Of a stretch of DNA of 35,123 nt, positions 7,127 through 17,200 are shown one piece after another. Position numbers and translations under genes: made by a program. Every line of letters starts with the position of its first letter. Within the stretch, counting starts at the first letter, position 1. The stretch comes from an uncultured Bacteroidales bacterium (lineage in GTDB: Bacteria; Bacteroidota; Bacteroidia; Bacteroidales; WCHB1-69). The stretch lies in NCBI GenBank assembly GCA_946409645.1, contig CAMJXE010000025.1:1-35123 (forward strand), written 5' to 3'. The notes under the pieces are model-generated. The model searched no databases and was not told the origin of the DNA. It saw nothing but the letters and a program-made list of their open reading frames with translations.

Positions 7127-8503
7127 ATGTCAGAAGATTTCCACCACGCATTAAAATTCAAATACGACCTCTGCATCGGTTGTTCCCATTGCACAGGTGT
7201 CTGTCCCACCAGCGCCATTCATGTGTATGACGGGCATCCGGTGCTGGACCCGAATCGTTGTGTCGATTGCGGTCGTTGCTACGTGGCTTGTCCAGTGAAC
7301 GCCATCTATATCGAGCAGGACGACTTCCAGACGGTGTATGACTACAAATACCCCGTCCTGCTGGTGCCCTCCATCTTTTTGGCACAGTTTGAGGAGAAAA
7401 TCCGAGAACGAACGATTCTTTCTGCACTGCTTCACATTGGTTTTAAATATGTATATGAAGTAGAAAAGAGCGTGGATTTTCTGAAAGAGTATCTTCGCAG
7501 GGATTTGGAGGGTGGCAATGCTCCCTGTGAGAAACCTGTCATTTCCTCCTTCTGTCCGGCTATTGTGCGCCTTATCCAGGTGAAATTCCCTGTTTTGGTG
7601 GACAATATCTACCTTTCGAAGGCCCCTTTTGACATGACCGCCGAGTATATCAAGAAGAGTTTGACGGAAAAAGGGGTGAAAGAGGAGGACATTGGTGTTT
7701 TCTATGTCACGCCATGTGCCGCGAAAATCGCTGCTATCAAGAGTCCTGTGGGTGAAGAAAAATCCCCTGTTGCGGGTGTGATTAATATGAACTATTTGTA
7801 CAGCAAGGTGTTGCGAGTGATTAAGACGGGCGAATACCAGATGTGCGATGAATCGGTGCGTTTCCATCGGCTGTCGAAGGCCAGCATTACATACCCGCTT
7901 ACAGGCGGCGAAACCAAGATGTTGCGCACTGGACGAAATCTGGCTATCGACGATATCCATAACGTCTCCGAATTTTTGGAGAAAGTGGAAGATGAGGATA
8001 TACAAGATATTGATTTTCTTGAACTTAGAGCCTGTGATGGTAGCTGTTGCGGCGGTATCCTCACGGCCGAAAACCGCTTCCTCATGATCGAACGCCAACG
8101 CAAAAGGATGGCGAAATGTTCCGAAGAGGTGGATGCGGAGGATAATGACCTGCTCAACTATTTCGACTATTTAGCTGATAAACGGCATGTTAGACATGTT
8201 GAGCCGCGTTCTATGGATAAGATGGACGACAACATGGCAGCGGCCATGCAGAAGATGAAACGCGCTTTTGAAATCAACCAGAACCTGCCACAAGTCGACT
8301 GCCACTTGTGCGGTTATCCCTCCTGCAAAGCTCTGGCAGATGCCGTGGTCACCGACAAGGCGCAGATTCAGCAGTGCATTTTCGTGCAACGCGCTATGGA
8401 ACACTACGATTTGTTGACACCCAAAGAGGCACACGACATCTCCGCCAAGGTCTGGGGCGCTAAAAAAACGGACCCGACGCTGGCCAAGAACCTGAATTTG
8501 TAG
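7127..8503 (+). CDS. [FeFe]-hydrogenase-like iron-sulfur protein (non-canonical H-cluster motifs)
   Basis: 458 residues. Two 4Fe-4S ferredoxin motifs lie at C16-C19-C22-C26 and C45-C48-C51-C55. The hydrogenase large-subunit domain follows. Its L1 motif reads SSFCP (C143) instead of TSCCP, L2 reads TPCAAK (C197) and L3 reads ACDGSC (C303, C307). By eye the four cysteines that hold the cubane are kept, while the neighbouring proton-relay cysteine is replaced by Phe. A further 4Fe-4S domain at 392-417 (CHLCGYPSC...C) closes the protein. This architecture fits putative sensory or uncharacterised groups of [FeFe] hydrogenases rather than the fermentative enzyme. Neighbouring DRTGG and RsbW-like genes support a regulatory role. 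No maturation genes (hydEFG) are in the window. Confidence 0.85.
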   Translation: MSEDFHHALKFKYDLCIGCSHCTGVCPTSAIHVYDGHPVLDPNRCVDCGRCYVACPVNAIYIEQDDFQTVYDYKYPVLLVPSIFLAQFEEKIRERTILSALLHIGFKYVYEVEKSVDFLKEYLRRDLEGGNAPCEKPVISSFCPAIVRLIQVKFPVLVDNIYLSKAPFDMTAEYIKKSLTEKGVKEEDIGVFYVTPCAAKIAAIKSPVGEEKSPVAGVINMNYLYSKVLRVIKTGEYQMCDESVRFHRLSKASITYPLTGGETKMLRTGRNLAIDDIHNVSEFLEKVEDEDIQDIDFLELRACDGSCCGGILTAENRFLMIERQRKRMAKCSEEVDAEDNDLLNYFDYLADKRHVRHVEPRSMDKMDDNMAAAMQKMKRAFEINQNLPQVDCHLCGYPSCKALADAVVTDKAQIQQCIFVQRAMEHYDLLTPKEAHDISAKVWGAKKTDPTLAKNLNL

Positions 8504-8586
8504 GCAAAAAGGCAATAGGCTGTGTTTTTAGAAACATATTCATTGAACAGTCCCTATAGGGGCAAGAGCTAGGTAGGTAATAAATA

Positions 8587-9474
8587 ATGGTTGCATTGGA
8601 TATATTGTGGGAAGCGTTGCGGGAGTCAGTGTCCATCACGCTGTTGGTGTTGTTGTTGATGGCTCTGGTGGAATCAGTAAACATCTCATCATCAGGATGT
8701 TTATTTAAGAAATTGCATAACCATCCCGTAGCGGAGGTAGCATTGGCGTGCCTGTTAGGGGCGATTCCCGGGTGTGCTGGCGGTTTTGTTGTGGTGTCGA
8801 TGTTCACCCACCGGCTGCTCTCCTTTGGGGCTCTGATGGGTGGCATGATCTCCACCTTTGGCGACGAGGCTCTCTTCCTTATGGCGCAAAGTCCGAAATA
8901 TGCCCTCCTGCTGACCGGAATCCTGTACGTTATCGGTTTTGTCGTTGGATTGATTTTGTTGAAAGTGCCTGAAAACAAGGTTGTTGACTTTGGCGATCAC
9001 GACTTCGTCATCCATGAGGAGCACCAGCATAGGCATACAGACCCTGAGGACCATCACTGGCGGGAGCGTATCGTGCATTTCTTGCGCGGACACCTGTGGG
9101 AGCATGTCATCAAAAAGCATGCCCTGACTCTTTTCCTATATGCTTTCGGAACGCTCATAGTCTTGGGCGTTATTAACCAATTTATTGATTTGCAAACCAT
9201 TATGGAGACCAAGGCATGGACCAAGTGGTTGTTGTTGCTAATTGCGGTGGCAGTCGGTTTCTTGCCGGTTTCGGGTCCGCATCTCATTTTCGTAATGCTC
9301 TTCCTGCAGGGCAGTATCCCGTTCTCCATCTTGTTGGCGAACTCCATTGCCCAAAACGGTCACGCTGGCATTCCGCTAATGGCGCAATCAAGACGAAATT
9401 TACTGGTTGTAAAGGGGATAACGATGGCATTGGGACTGCTGGTGGGCGCGGGTGCGTTGGTTTTTGGGGGATAA
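8587..9474 (+). CDS. Putative heavy-metal/manganese exporter, ArsP_2-like membrane protein
   Basis: 295 residues with about eight hydrophobic segments. These include residues ~12-30, 50-72, 78-95, 102-126, 178-200, 214-232, 238-262 and 274-294. A His-rich cytoplasmic or periplasmic loop at ~137-156 (FVIHEEHQHRHTDPEDHHW) separates the two halves. The halves carry related motifs, ACLLGAIPGCAGGF and VGFLPVSGPHLIFV, suggesting an internal duplication. This pattern fits the family annotated as putative arsenic efflux or manganese transporter (DUF2899/ArsP_2). The substrate is not known; the His loop suggests a divalent metal. It follows the hydrogenase-like gene by 83 bases with no clear promoter or terminator, so co-transcription is likely. 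Confidence 0.75.
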   Translation: MVALDILWEALRESVSITLLVLLLMALVESVNISSSGCLFKKLHNHPVAEVALACLLGAIPGCAGGFVVVSMFTHRLLSFGALMGGMISTFGDEALFLMAQSPKYALLLTGILYVIGFVVGLILLKVPENKVVDFGDHDFVIHEEHQHRHTDPEDHHWRERIVHFLRGHLWEHVIKKHALTLFLYAFGTLIVLGVINQFIDLQTIMETKAWTKWLLLLIAVAVGFLPVSGPHLIFVMLFLQGSIPFSILLANSIAQNGHAGIPLMAQSRRNLLVVKGITMALGLLVGAGALVFGG

Positions 9475-9611
9475 GAGGATTCTTCGGGATGGAGCAATCG
9501 TTCTAAAAAACGCGTATTTTTGGAGAAATTGGCATAAAAAATTTGGGTAAGTTAAAAAAAGATTTTCTTTGCATCCTGAATTAGATATGGCAATTAGGTT
9601 ATGGTACGGGT

Positions 9612-9698
9612 GTATTCAAACGTAAACTTTATGATCGCCTGCTCGAATGGAATCGCCTGCAGAACGGCAAGATGGTGCCACAACACTGTTACCAGTAA
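9612..9698 (+). pseudogene. Remnant of a DUF4143-type AAA ATPase N-terminus
   Basis: One frame gives VFKRKLYDRLLEWNRLQNGK before it hits a stop a few residues later. This matches the conserved opening of Bacteroidales ATP-binding proteins of the AAA/DUF4143 group, in which ...GARRVGKST normally follows within ~15 residues. Here no in-frame start codon is present, the Walker A motif is missing, and the frame ends in TAA at 9696. A TATTTTTG about 90 bases upstream may be the old promoter. Similarity was judged from memory of the family. Confidence 0.4.
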
Positions 9699-9998
9699 TG
9701 ATGACGATGTTTTTGTGATTCAGCAGTAAGAAACTGTGTTTTTTCCTCGTAAAAACATTATAAGAAAGAAATTATTCTATGACAAATACTGCAATACATG
9801 TATCCATCATCTTCTTTGTCGTTATTATGCAATTAGACAACCTGTTTGTGTGTTATATAGTAACAGATTGTTGTCCTCTCCCCTCGTTTATCTTATTTTT
9901 GACGACAACATGGACAACTTGGGACAACCTTAATAGGATTTGACCACGTAACAGCATCTTTCACCATAGTAGCAATAGTAGTTTCCTTTCTAAAACAC

Positions 9999-10026
9999 GT
10001 AGAGACGCGCCGTAGCACGTCTCCAC
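9999..10026. repeat. GTAGAGACG-type palindrome, copy B
   Basis: GTAGAGACGCGC (9999-10010) pairs with GCACGTCTCCAC (10015-10026), 10 of 12 positions complementary and the rest wobble-compatible. It starts 22 bases downstream of the stop codon of the minus-strand T9SS gene. The preceding AAAACAC is shared with copy C. Confidence 0.7.
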
Positions 10027-10048
10027 ATTATCGTATTATCATATCACA

Positions 10049-12247
10049 TTACCGCACAATCGTGATAGATCCGTTCCACGTAGTGGTTTTCGCCTTTCCT
10101 TTATAGCTAAAGGTGTAATAATATACTCCATCAGAGACATTTTCGCCTGAGAAAACATTGCTTCCTACGTAAACCTGTCCATTCTTGGCCCAAGTATCAT
10201 AATTCTTGACGTGATATACCACCTTACCGTAGCGGTCACTGATGCGCAGTTCATTGTGGCGGTATTGGTCGGGATCTTCCGGATTGATGTCGGTGTTGAG
10301 GTTCTCGATAGCCCATACGTCGTTGATACCGTCGCCATTTGGCGTGATGACGTTCGGGAAGCGCAGGTCTTCCTCAATCACCACCACGTGACTGACGGAG
10401 TCGCCGCAGCCGGATTCGGTGGTCAGTGCTAAAGTCACGGTATAGTCACCCCACGAGGAATAGACATGAGTTGTGTTGATTTCATCCTCAGTGGTTTGTC
10501 CATCGCCGAAGTTCCAAACAATATGGTTGGACGGATTATTCGTGACATTGTCGGAAATGTAGCTGGTGAAGGTGATTTCACCGTTGGTCTCACTCATCAT
10601 GCAGATTTCTGGAGTGGCCAGGAAATCCACCTGCGGTTGCGGAGCCGTGGAAATGTAATTCCATTTGATGATGGAGTCTTTACAACCCTCGGCTGTAGTA
10701 ATAATCAATTTCACAGAGAAGTTACCGGCATCGTTGAAGTAGAAAATCGGATTGGTTTCTGAAGAGTAATCCACAATATTAAAATTCTCGTCGAAGACCA
10801 TCCAAACGCAGGAAATAGTGTCAGAAGCTGTGTTTGTTTGGTTGGTGAAGCGTGAAATCACAGGAGTGCATCCGGAAGTCACATCTGCCTCAAAGTCAGG
10901 TTGCGGCAAGTCGTAGAAGTTCACCATTACCGTGTCGGAGCTTCGGCAGTTAGTGTGCGTTTCAGGGTTAGGCATCTCAATTTCAAGGATATATTCTCCA
11001 GAAGTGATGATTTCAATAGCGGGTACCAAATCACCTGTATTCCAATAATAATTAGCAGTGGAATCTGTATAGTTGGGATTCAAACTGGCAATCTCGCCGG
11101 TGCAAAGCCATTGGTCGGGACCAAGATCAGGTTTGTAGGTGTTGATGACAGAGATGTAGATGCTGTCGTAGTTCCAGAGATCAACACAAGGGAGTGCGGA
11201 GTGTACCCAAAGGTAGTAAAGACCACTGTCGCTCACATTGGCTTCGTGTATGGTGAAGGGCTGTTCTCTGAGGGTGTCTCCGCTCGGTGTGACCACAAAA
11301 ACAGTATCTGCCTCATCCGTAACGTAATCAAACACAATGTTTTCGTGCAGACAATAAGTGTTGCGCATCATGAGCTTAGTGGAAATAGAGCTGTTAAAGC
11401 TTTTGCCTTCAAGAAACACGCCGGAGTCGTAAGAGTTGTCGCCCACATTTCCGATGGCCAAGTGCATGTGGTAGGTTTCGCAGGCCAAGATTTTGCCTTC
11501 GGCCGAAAGAGCTACGGTTCGGCCGTTATATTCTACTCCGTTTTGGCCAGTAGAACTGGAAACAAAGTAGGCGGAGTAAGTCCCATTATAACATCCTGGA
11601 TCGCTGTTACCGCCACCACCGTTCACTGTACTGATGGAGACGGGCAGGCCGTTAGGGTTAGCCGCACTCACTGTATTGGGCACGACTGCCACATTTTTGG
11701 TGGTGGTGACGCCAGTCACAGGGTCGGGGCCAGTGAGAAAGAAGACAAAAATGTCGTTAAAAGTAGCGCACACGAAGCCTGGATACTCTTCGGAACCGAA
11801 AACGTAGTTAAAGGCAAATGTGTCGGCGTATGCGAGAAAGTCGAAATCCAAAGCCGCACAACCATTGAGGGTGGCGGTGGCCAGACCTGACGACTGTAAC
11901 GTAGCGTCAGTATAAAAGTTGGAGATAGGGCTGGAGGAACTTCCGGAACTGTTTGGACCAGCCGCAACAGTTACTTCACCTGTCGTCATCACCAAACCTG
12001 TCTCGAACGGGAATTGCGTGTAATTGTTTCGATTGAATGTGCCAATTTGGTTGTAATTCACAATACCCGTTTGGTTGTTGAATTTTCCGTTGGAGAGTTC
12101 GACTGCTTCACCTGCCAGATGGTATTTCAGAATAGTGTCAATGTGGGTGCCTTGCAGCGACTGTACAGTCACATTGTTGTTCTGAGCCCATCCAGTGAGA
12201 TGAACCCCCAAGCATAGAAGCGATATAAAAAGTATAATTTTTTTCAT
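10049..12247 (-). CDS. Secreted choice-of-anchor L / PKD protein with T9SS type B sorting domain
   Basis: 732 residues. A signal peptide (1-21, ending GWAQ) is followed by a choice-of-anchor-L domain (about 25-285: FPFETGLVMTTGEV, FAFNYVFGSEEYPGFVC, FNDIFVFFLTGP). Ig/PKD-like modules come next, the clearest being HIVWNFGDGQTTEDEIN...VYSSWGDYTVTL. The last ~95 residues are a gliding-motility-associated C-terminal domain: FPNVITPNGDGINDVWAIEN, then ISDRYGKVVYHVKNYDTW and GVYYYTFSYKGK. That C-terminal domain is the export signal of type B T9SS cargo, which is released or anchored outside the outer membrane. It is likely an adhesin or matrix protein; its ligand is unknown. It is monocistronic, with a palindromic repeat after the stop. 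Confidence 0.9.
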   Translation of the reverse strand: MKKIILFISLLCLGVHLTGWAQNNNVTVQSLQGTHIDTILKYHLAGEAVELSNGKFNNQTGIVNYNQIGTFNRNNYTQFPFETGLVMTTGEVTVAAGPNSSGSSSSPISNFYTDATLQSSGLATATLNGCAALDFDFLAYADTFAFNYVFGSEEYPGFVCATFNDIFVFFLTGPDPVTGVTTTKNVAVVPNTVSAANPNGLPVSISTVNGGGGNSDPGCYNGTYSAYFVSSSTGQNGVEYNGRTVALSAEGKILACETYHMHLAIGNVGDNSYDSGVFLEGKSFNSSISTKLMMRNTYCLHENIVFDYVTDEADTVFVVTPSGDTLREQPFTIHEANVSDSGLYYLWVHSALPCVDLWNYDSIYISVINTYKPDLGPDQWLCTGEIASLNPNYTDSTANYYWNTGDLVPAIEIITSGEYILEIEMPNPETHTNCRSSDTVMVNFYDLPQPDFEADVTSGCTPVISRFTNQTNTASDTISCVWMVFDENFNIVDYSSETNPIFYFNDAGNFSVKLIITTAEGCKDSIIKWNYISTAPQPQVDFLATPEICMMSETNGEITFTSYISDNVTNNPSNHIVWNFGDGQTTEDEINTTHVYSSWGDYTVTLALTTESGCGDSVSHVVVIEEDLRFPNVITPNGDGINDVWAIENLNTDINPEDPDQYRHNELRISDRYGKVVYHVKNYDTWAKNGQVYVGSNVFSGENVSDGVYYYTFSYKGKAKTTTWNGSITIVR

Positions 12248-12279
12248 AACCTATTTAATAATCAGACAATATTAAAACG

Positions 12280-12287
12280 CAAAAATA
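12280..12287 (-). promoter_or_regulatory. -7 element (TATTTTTG) of the type B T9SS gene
   Basis: CAAAAATA on the plus strand reads TATTTTTG on the minus strand, 33 bases before the start codon. Confidence 0.5.
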
Positions 12288-12403
12288 CAATTTTTTAAAT
12301 ACAAACCATTTCAAATTATTTTTTTATAATTTTCCATCTTAATATGTTTGACGTAAGAATGTGCTGTTTTATCACACGAGATATGAATTTTTTTTGTCCA
12401 TTT

Positions 12404-12445
12404 AAAACACGTAGAGACGTGCCATGGCGCGTCTCTACGTGTTTT
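12404..12445. repeat. GTAGAGACG-type palindrome, copy C (longest)
   Basis: Two 21-base arms meet without a spacer and are complementary except for one T:G pair; each contains AAAACACGTAGAGACG. It begins 27 bases downstream of the glutamine synthetase stop (minus strand). The left arm repeats the context of copy B, so B and C bracket the 10049-12247 gene in the same orientation. Confidence 0.8.
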
Positions 12446-12471
12446 ATAGTAAATTGAATTTCAGAATTGGA

Positions 12472-13983
12472 TTATCCGCAATAGAAATATTCCTTCACCA
12501 TTTTGGTCATCAGTTCGGGTTTCTTGGCGATTTGGTCGCGGATTTTGCGGTCGTCGAAGGATTTGAGTTGCTTGATGATGTCGTCGATCATGGAGCGGTC
12601 GAAGACACCGTGAGCTTCGAAGATTTCGCGGTGGTTGCTGAGCTCATCGGCGGATTCCCAGCAGGATGCGGGCAGTTGGGCCAATTTTTCAACCAGAGCT
12701 TTGTTCTCGGCGCGGTGGATATCGACATCGACGTAGGTGGATTCAGCGAATTCGAGGGCGTTCTCCATTTCGAAGCCGTGGCGAGCGGCGCAGACGAGAC
12801 CGGCTAACAGCAAGTAGATGTCGGCGGAGCCGTCTGGGCAGCGGAACTCGACGGTCTGCTTCTGGGAACGGTCTTTGTTGACGGCTTTCTCCAACGGGTT
12901 GAGTTCAGCCACGATGTCGTTCTTGTGGGTCCAGCCCAGTGGCACGCGCACCAGCACGGAGCGGTTGCGGTCGCCCCAGCAAATGGAAGTGGGTGCCTCT
13001 TGGTGAGGAACCAAACGGAAGTAGGAGGTCGGATTGGTGTTGCCAAAAGCTGTTAAAGAACTGGCGCAGGTCATGTAGCCCGCGATGGCGGTCTTGGCGA
13101 TGGAGTTAAGCTTGCCCTTGGTCACCATCTGGTTCTTACCCTTGCCATCCACGATGCAGGTGTGGATATGGAGGCCGCTACCTGCTTTTCCCGTGGTGAT
13201 TTTTGGGGAGAAGGTTACGTCGAAACCGTATTCGTAGGCCAAGTTTCGGATGATCCATTTAGCCAGAATCAGCTGATCTGCAGCATCTTGTACATCGGTG
13301 ACGAGGAACTCGATTTCGTTCTGCTCGTATATTTTCCCGTCCATGGTGAAGTTGCCCACCTCGGAGTGTCCGTATTTGATGAGGCCTCCCATCTTGGCGA
13401 TGTTGAGCATACACTCGGCGCGGAAATGCTCGAATTTGGTGAACGGAGAAGACTCGTGGTAACCTCTTTGATCGGGGATGGTGAAGAGATCGTCTTCATC
13501 ACCGATGACGTAGTATTCGAGCTCGCCCATGGCTTGGAAGTAGTTACCCGTCACTTCAGTGAACGACTTGGCAGCCTTCCGCAGGATGTATTCAGGAGAA
13601 TTTTCCAAGGGTTTTCCTTCACTATTGTAATAAGAACAGAGGAAGGAGAGGGTAGGGATTTCCGAGAACGGATTCAGGAAAGCGGTGGAAAAGCGCGGGA
13701 TGACGTACAGGTCGCTGGAGCCGGCATGGATGAATGCCGGGAAAATATTGGAACCATCGACACGCTCACCGTTGGAGAGGATCTGTTCCAGATATTCGCG
13801 GCTGTGCAGCACAAAACCGAGGGTTTTAATGCGACCGTCGCCAGCCACATAATGGAAATTAACCATCGGGATGTCGTTCTCTTCCACGTATTTAATCATG
13901 TCCGCTTTGGTAAATTCCTTCGGACTTTTTTTGAAATAATTCACGAGCGGATTCAAGCTCATGTTGATATTGTCTTTTGCCAT
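12472..13983 (-). CDS. glnA: Glutamine synthetase
   Basis: 503 residues, in the range of type I glutamine synthetases (glutamate + NH3 + ATP to glutamine). Metal and ATP-site signatures are visible. GELEYYVI (E144, E146) and NEIEF (E213, E215) supply metal-binding glutamates. GSGLHIHTC (~268-276) holds the conserved His. GDRNRSVLVRVP (337-348) and FRCPDGSADIYL (380-391) match the NRxxxxRxP and C-terminal active-site stretches. I see no NLYxLP adenylylation site, so GlnE-type control seems unlikely. It is monocistronic, and divergent from the giant surface-protein gene 255 bases away. It would assimilate ammonium in the cytoplasm. Confidence 0.93.
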   Translation of the reverse strand: MAKDNINMSLNPLVNYFKKSPKEFTKADMIKYVEENDIPMVNFHYVAGDGRIKTLGFVLHSREYLEQILSNGERVDGSNIFPAFIHAGSSDLYVIPRFSTAFLNPFSEIPTLSFLCSYYNSEGKPLENSPEYILRKAAKSFTEVTGNYFQAMGELEYYVIGDEDDLFTIPDQRGYHESSPFTKFEHFRAECMLNIAKMGGLIKYGHSEVGNFTMDGKIYEQNEIEFLVTDVQDAADQLILAKWIIRNLAYEYGFDVTFSPKITTGKAGSGLHIHTCIVDGKGKNQMVTKGKLNSIAKTAIAGYMTCASSLTAFGNTNPTSYFRLVPHQEAPTSICWGDRNRSVLVRVPLGWTHKNDIVAELNPLEKAVNKDRSQKQTVEFRCPDGSADIYLLLAGLVCAARHGFEMENALEFAESTYVDVDIHRAENKALVEKLAQLPASCWESADELSNHREIFEAHGVFDRSMIDDIIKQLKSFDDRKIRDQIAKKPELMTKMVKEYFYCG

Positions 13984-14017
13984 AATTTGGATAATTTATG
14001 TTCTTAAAATTCGGGGG

Positions 14018-14025
14018 CAAAGATA
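14018..14025 (-). promoter_or_regulatory. -7 element (TATCTTTG) of glnA
   Basis: CAAAGATA on the plus strand reads TATCTTTG on the minus strand, 34 bases before the glnA start. No operator palindrome is obvious in the 255-base divergent region, which is otherwise AT-rich. Confidence 0.5.
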
Positions 14026-14126
14026 ACATTTTTTTTGTGTGCACTGTACGATTTCCATAATATATTTTTTTTGTATAAAACAGAGAATAAAAAAATTTTT
14101 TTAACAGTTGCAATTTAAAAAAAAAG

Positions 14127-14134
14127 TATCTTTG
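14127..14134 (+). promoter_or_regulatory. -7 element (TATCTTTG) of the giant surface-protein gene
   Basis: TATCTTTG with TTG at 14108-14110 upstream (16-base spacing). The ATG is at 14239, giving a leader of about 100 bases, longer than for most genes here, so post-transcriptional control is possible. Confidence 0.5.
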
Positions 14135-14238
14135 CGGCATGTAAAATGGATATCTTGTTTTTGTGAAAGAAATATGTTAAACCAGATTAAAATCGAGGGT
14201 TAACCAAATTAATTCATTATTCATAAAATTTACAAACT

Positions 14239-17200
14239 ATGGGAAAAGCTTACACTTTCAAAAGGCTGACCAATCAGGTCAAGCACTTTGCCGTCCTCAT
14301 GCTAATTATGCTGATGGCGGTAGGCAATCTCTTTGCTGAGCAGGTGACATTTGTCTTCTCAGAGCAAGGATATTCCGATGCCCAAATAGTGGAATCTGCT
14401 GATTTCAACGATGTTATCAGCTTCACTGCGGCAAAAAACAGTTCTAACACTCCTCCGAAATATTACAACAACGGAGCGGCTCTTCGGCTTTATGGACAGA
14501 ATTCCTTCACCTTGACCCCCGCTTTGGGTTATGTCATCACTGGGGTTTCTTTCACTGCCCCTGCCACTGGAAGTAACGCTCCTCAATTGAAATATACGGT
14601 GGATAATTCCGAATTAGCTGCAGATCTCCCTGCTGTGGCAACCGATGCGAACAAGGTTTATACCATCAGTGGAATCCAAGCATACCAAAATGTCACGGTG
14701 ATCAACCCGAACAGTTCTGGCCATGCTCGTGTCATCGCCATTACGGTGATTTACGAGCCTGCTATTATTTCCGGTGTGGCTATGCCTACGGTCACTCCGG
14801 TATCTGGTACTTATTACACTCCTCAACAAGTGCAGCTGAGCTGCGAGACTCCTGGCGCAAATATCTATTATTCTATCAACGATAACGAACCGGTGCTCTA
14901 TGCTGGTCCTTTCACTGTGAATTCTAATACTACGTTGACCGCCTTCGCCACTCTTGGTGAAGAAACCAGTGCTTCGGTTACGGTTAACTATGTTTTCCCG
15001 ATACAAGTCAATAACATCGCCGAATTCTACCAAGGCGAGCAAGACTTACTTTATCAAATTACCGGCGATGTCAAATTTGTATGGCGTAATGGTCAAAACA
15101 TGTATGTGCAGGATGAGACAGGCGGACTTTTGGTTTACGATAACAACAATCCTGTCATCACGACCCAATATAACAATGGTGATGTGATTTCTGGCGGTAT
15201 TTATGGTACATTAGATAATTATAACGGCTTGATTGAGTTGAAACCCACGCTTAACACAGCCGAAGGTGTTCCCGGCAATGCCATTGTTCCTGTTGTGGCT
15301 ACTGTGGCTCAAATCTTGGAGAATCCTGAACAATATATGTCAAAGTTGGTGATTATCAGTGGCGGTGAATTCACCCAATCTGTCAATTTCACGAATGGTA
15401 CGGCCAAGAATGTGAACTATGCTCAAGGAGAAAACACCATCCAGGTGCGTAGCCAATTCAGAAATATCATTATGGACATCGCTGCCGGCACTCCTGCTAC
15501 AGTGATGGGTTTCGTGGGCAGATATAACAACACCATCCAATTTTTCCCGCGTTTTAATGACGATATTATCTGTCATAGCGTTCCTACTGCCAGCAATTTT
15601 GAAGGCGCCAGCGCTTTCGAGTGGACAATTGTGAACGGTGACAATATTAATAAATGGTATATCGGCCAAGCTGTTGGTTTCGATGACAACAAACTCTATA
15701 TCTCTTCTTCCAACGGTCAGACTAATAAATATAATGTATCTGTTGCATCGGATGTTCACGCTTATTTTGAAGTTACGCTTCCCAGTTCTGACGTGCTGTT
15801 GACCTTCAATTGCAGAGCTGATGGTAACGAAGACGACTATCTGCAAGTTTCAGTGATGGACGAAGCTCCTGTGGCAGGTGTCCTCCCGACGGAAGTTTTG
15901 GGTGTTTTCCACAATATCGATGAATTTACCAACAAGAGCGTGTTGATTCCCGCTTCTTACGCTGGTCAAAAGTACGTCGTCTTCACTTGGCATAACGACG
16001 TTGCAAGCGGTGTTCAGTCTCCTGCCGCTATCGACAATGTGATGATGGTAACGACTTGCACCATGCCGACCAATGTCGAAGTCACGGTGAACGACCAGAC
16101 CGCAACGGTTACTTGGACCGCTCCCGAAGATCAAAGCGCTTGGACTGTGGAATACAAGAGTGTAAATGCTGACGTTTGGCAGACCGTGGAAGCTTCCGCT
16201 ACCACTGTGGCTTTGAACAACCTCAGCACCGAAGTTGATTATCAAGTACGTGTGAAGGCTAACTGCGGTGAGAACAGCAGTGCATGGGCGGGTGCCAGCT
16301 TCAATGTTCCTTGTATGGGTTTGACGACCTCTCAGGATGAAATCACCATTGGTACAGGCACATCTACAAGCTCCACCACTCCGATGAATGCTTACTATAA
16401 GAATTCATGGACCCAGATGATCTATCCGGCTTCTGAATTCTCATCGCCAGGTTATATCAATTCCTTGTCTTGGTATGTGAACACGGCGAATACCCATAAC
16501 TATAATTCCTTGAAGATTTACATCGGTACGAAGGCTTCTGCCATCAACGAAAGCACTACAGACTGGGTTCCTATGGAAGACCTGACCTTGGTCTATGAGT
16601 CCAACAACGGTACCGTAGGCAGCTCTGTCGGTTGGGAGACCTTCACCTTGAACACTCCTTATTATTACAATGGCGAGGAGAACCTCGTGATTGTGACCGC
16701 TCGTACTGCCGATGCTTACAAGTCTTTGAACTATCGCTACACCTCTGTCACCAACAGTGTGTTGTACAGAAGAAGCGACAGCTCCCCTGAAAGTTATGGT
16801 AGCCACCCAGGAACCAACTCAGGTACACGTGCCGCCAACCTTCCGAACATGCTGGTTGATTTCACCGGTTATGTTTGCACTGACGAACATTGCGCCGCTC
16901 CTGCTAACCTGACAGTGAGCGAAATCCTTACCGAAAGCGCTGTCCTCTCTTGGGAAGCAGGCAATGCTACCGCTTGGCAAGTGAATTACAAGCCTGTGTA
17001 TGATGATGAATGGACCACGGTCAATGTCACCGAGAACACTTACGCGCTTACCAATCTCAATCAAAACACGAACTACATAGTTCGCGTTCTGACCGATTGT
17101 GGTACCGTGGGTATGAGCGAAGAGGCTCTTCTGGGTTTCACCACCGATGCTAATTGCGTGGCTCCGCAAAACTTGGAAGTAGAAACTCATGCACACACCG

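Larger units (their letters stand above)
9475..10048. other. Gene-poor stretch with decayed sequence
   Basis: No convincing gene. An orphan promoter-like TATTTTTG lies at 9515-9522, an ATPase N-terminal remnant at 9612-9698, a low-complexity part with three GACAAC repeats around 9904-9927, and palindrome copy B at 9999-10026 at the right end. Confidence 0.5.

Noticed and set aside
8524..8586. Repeat-like sequence (CCCTATAGGGGCAAGAGC) before the exporter gene
   Set aside because: It resembles intergenic repeats seen in related bacteria, but there is no second copy in the window, so it cannot be supported here.
9779..9943. 54-codon hydrophobic ORF
   Set aside because: No promoter, start context or similarity that I recognise; composition is low-complexity and lies in a decayed stretch.
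10901..11890. 329-codon open frame on the plus strand
   Set aside because: Antisense to the well-supported T9SS type B gene; no start context or recognisable domain.
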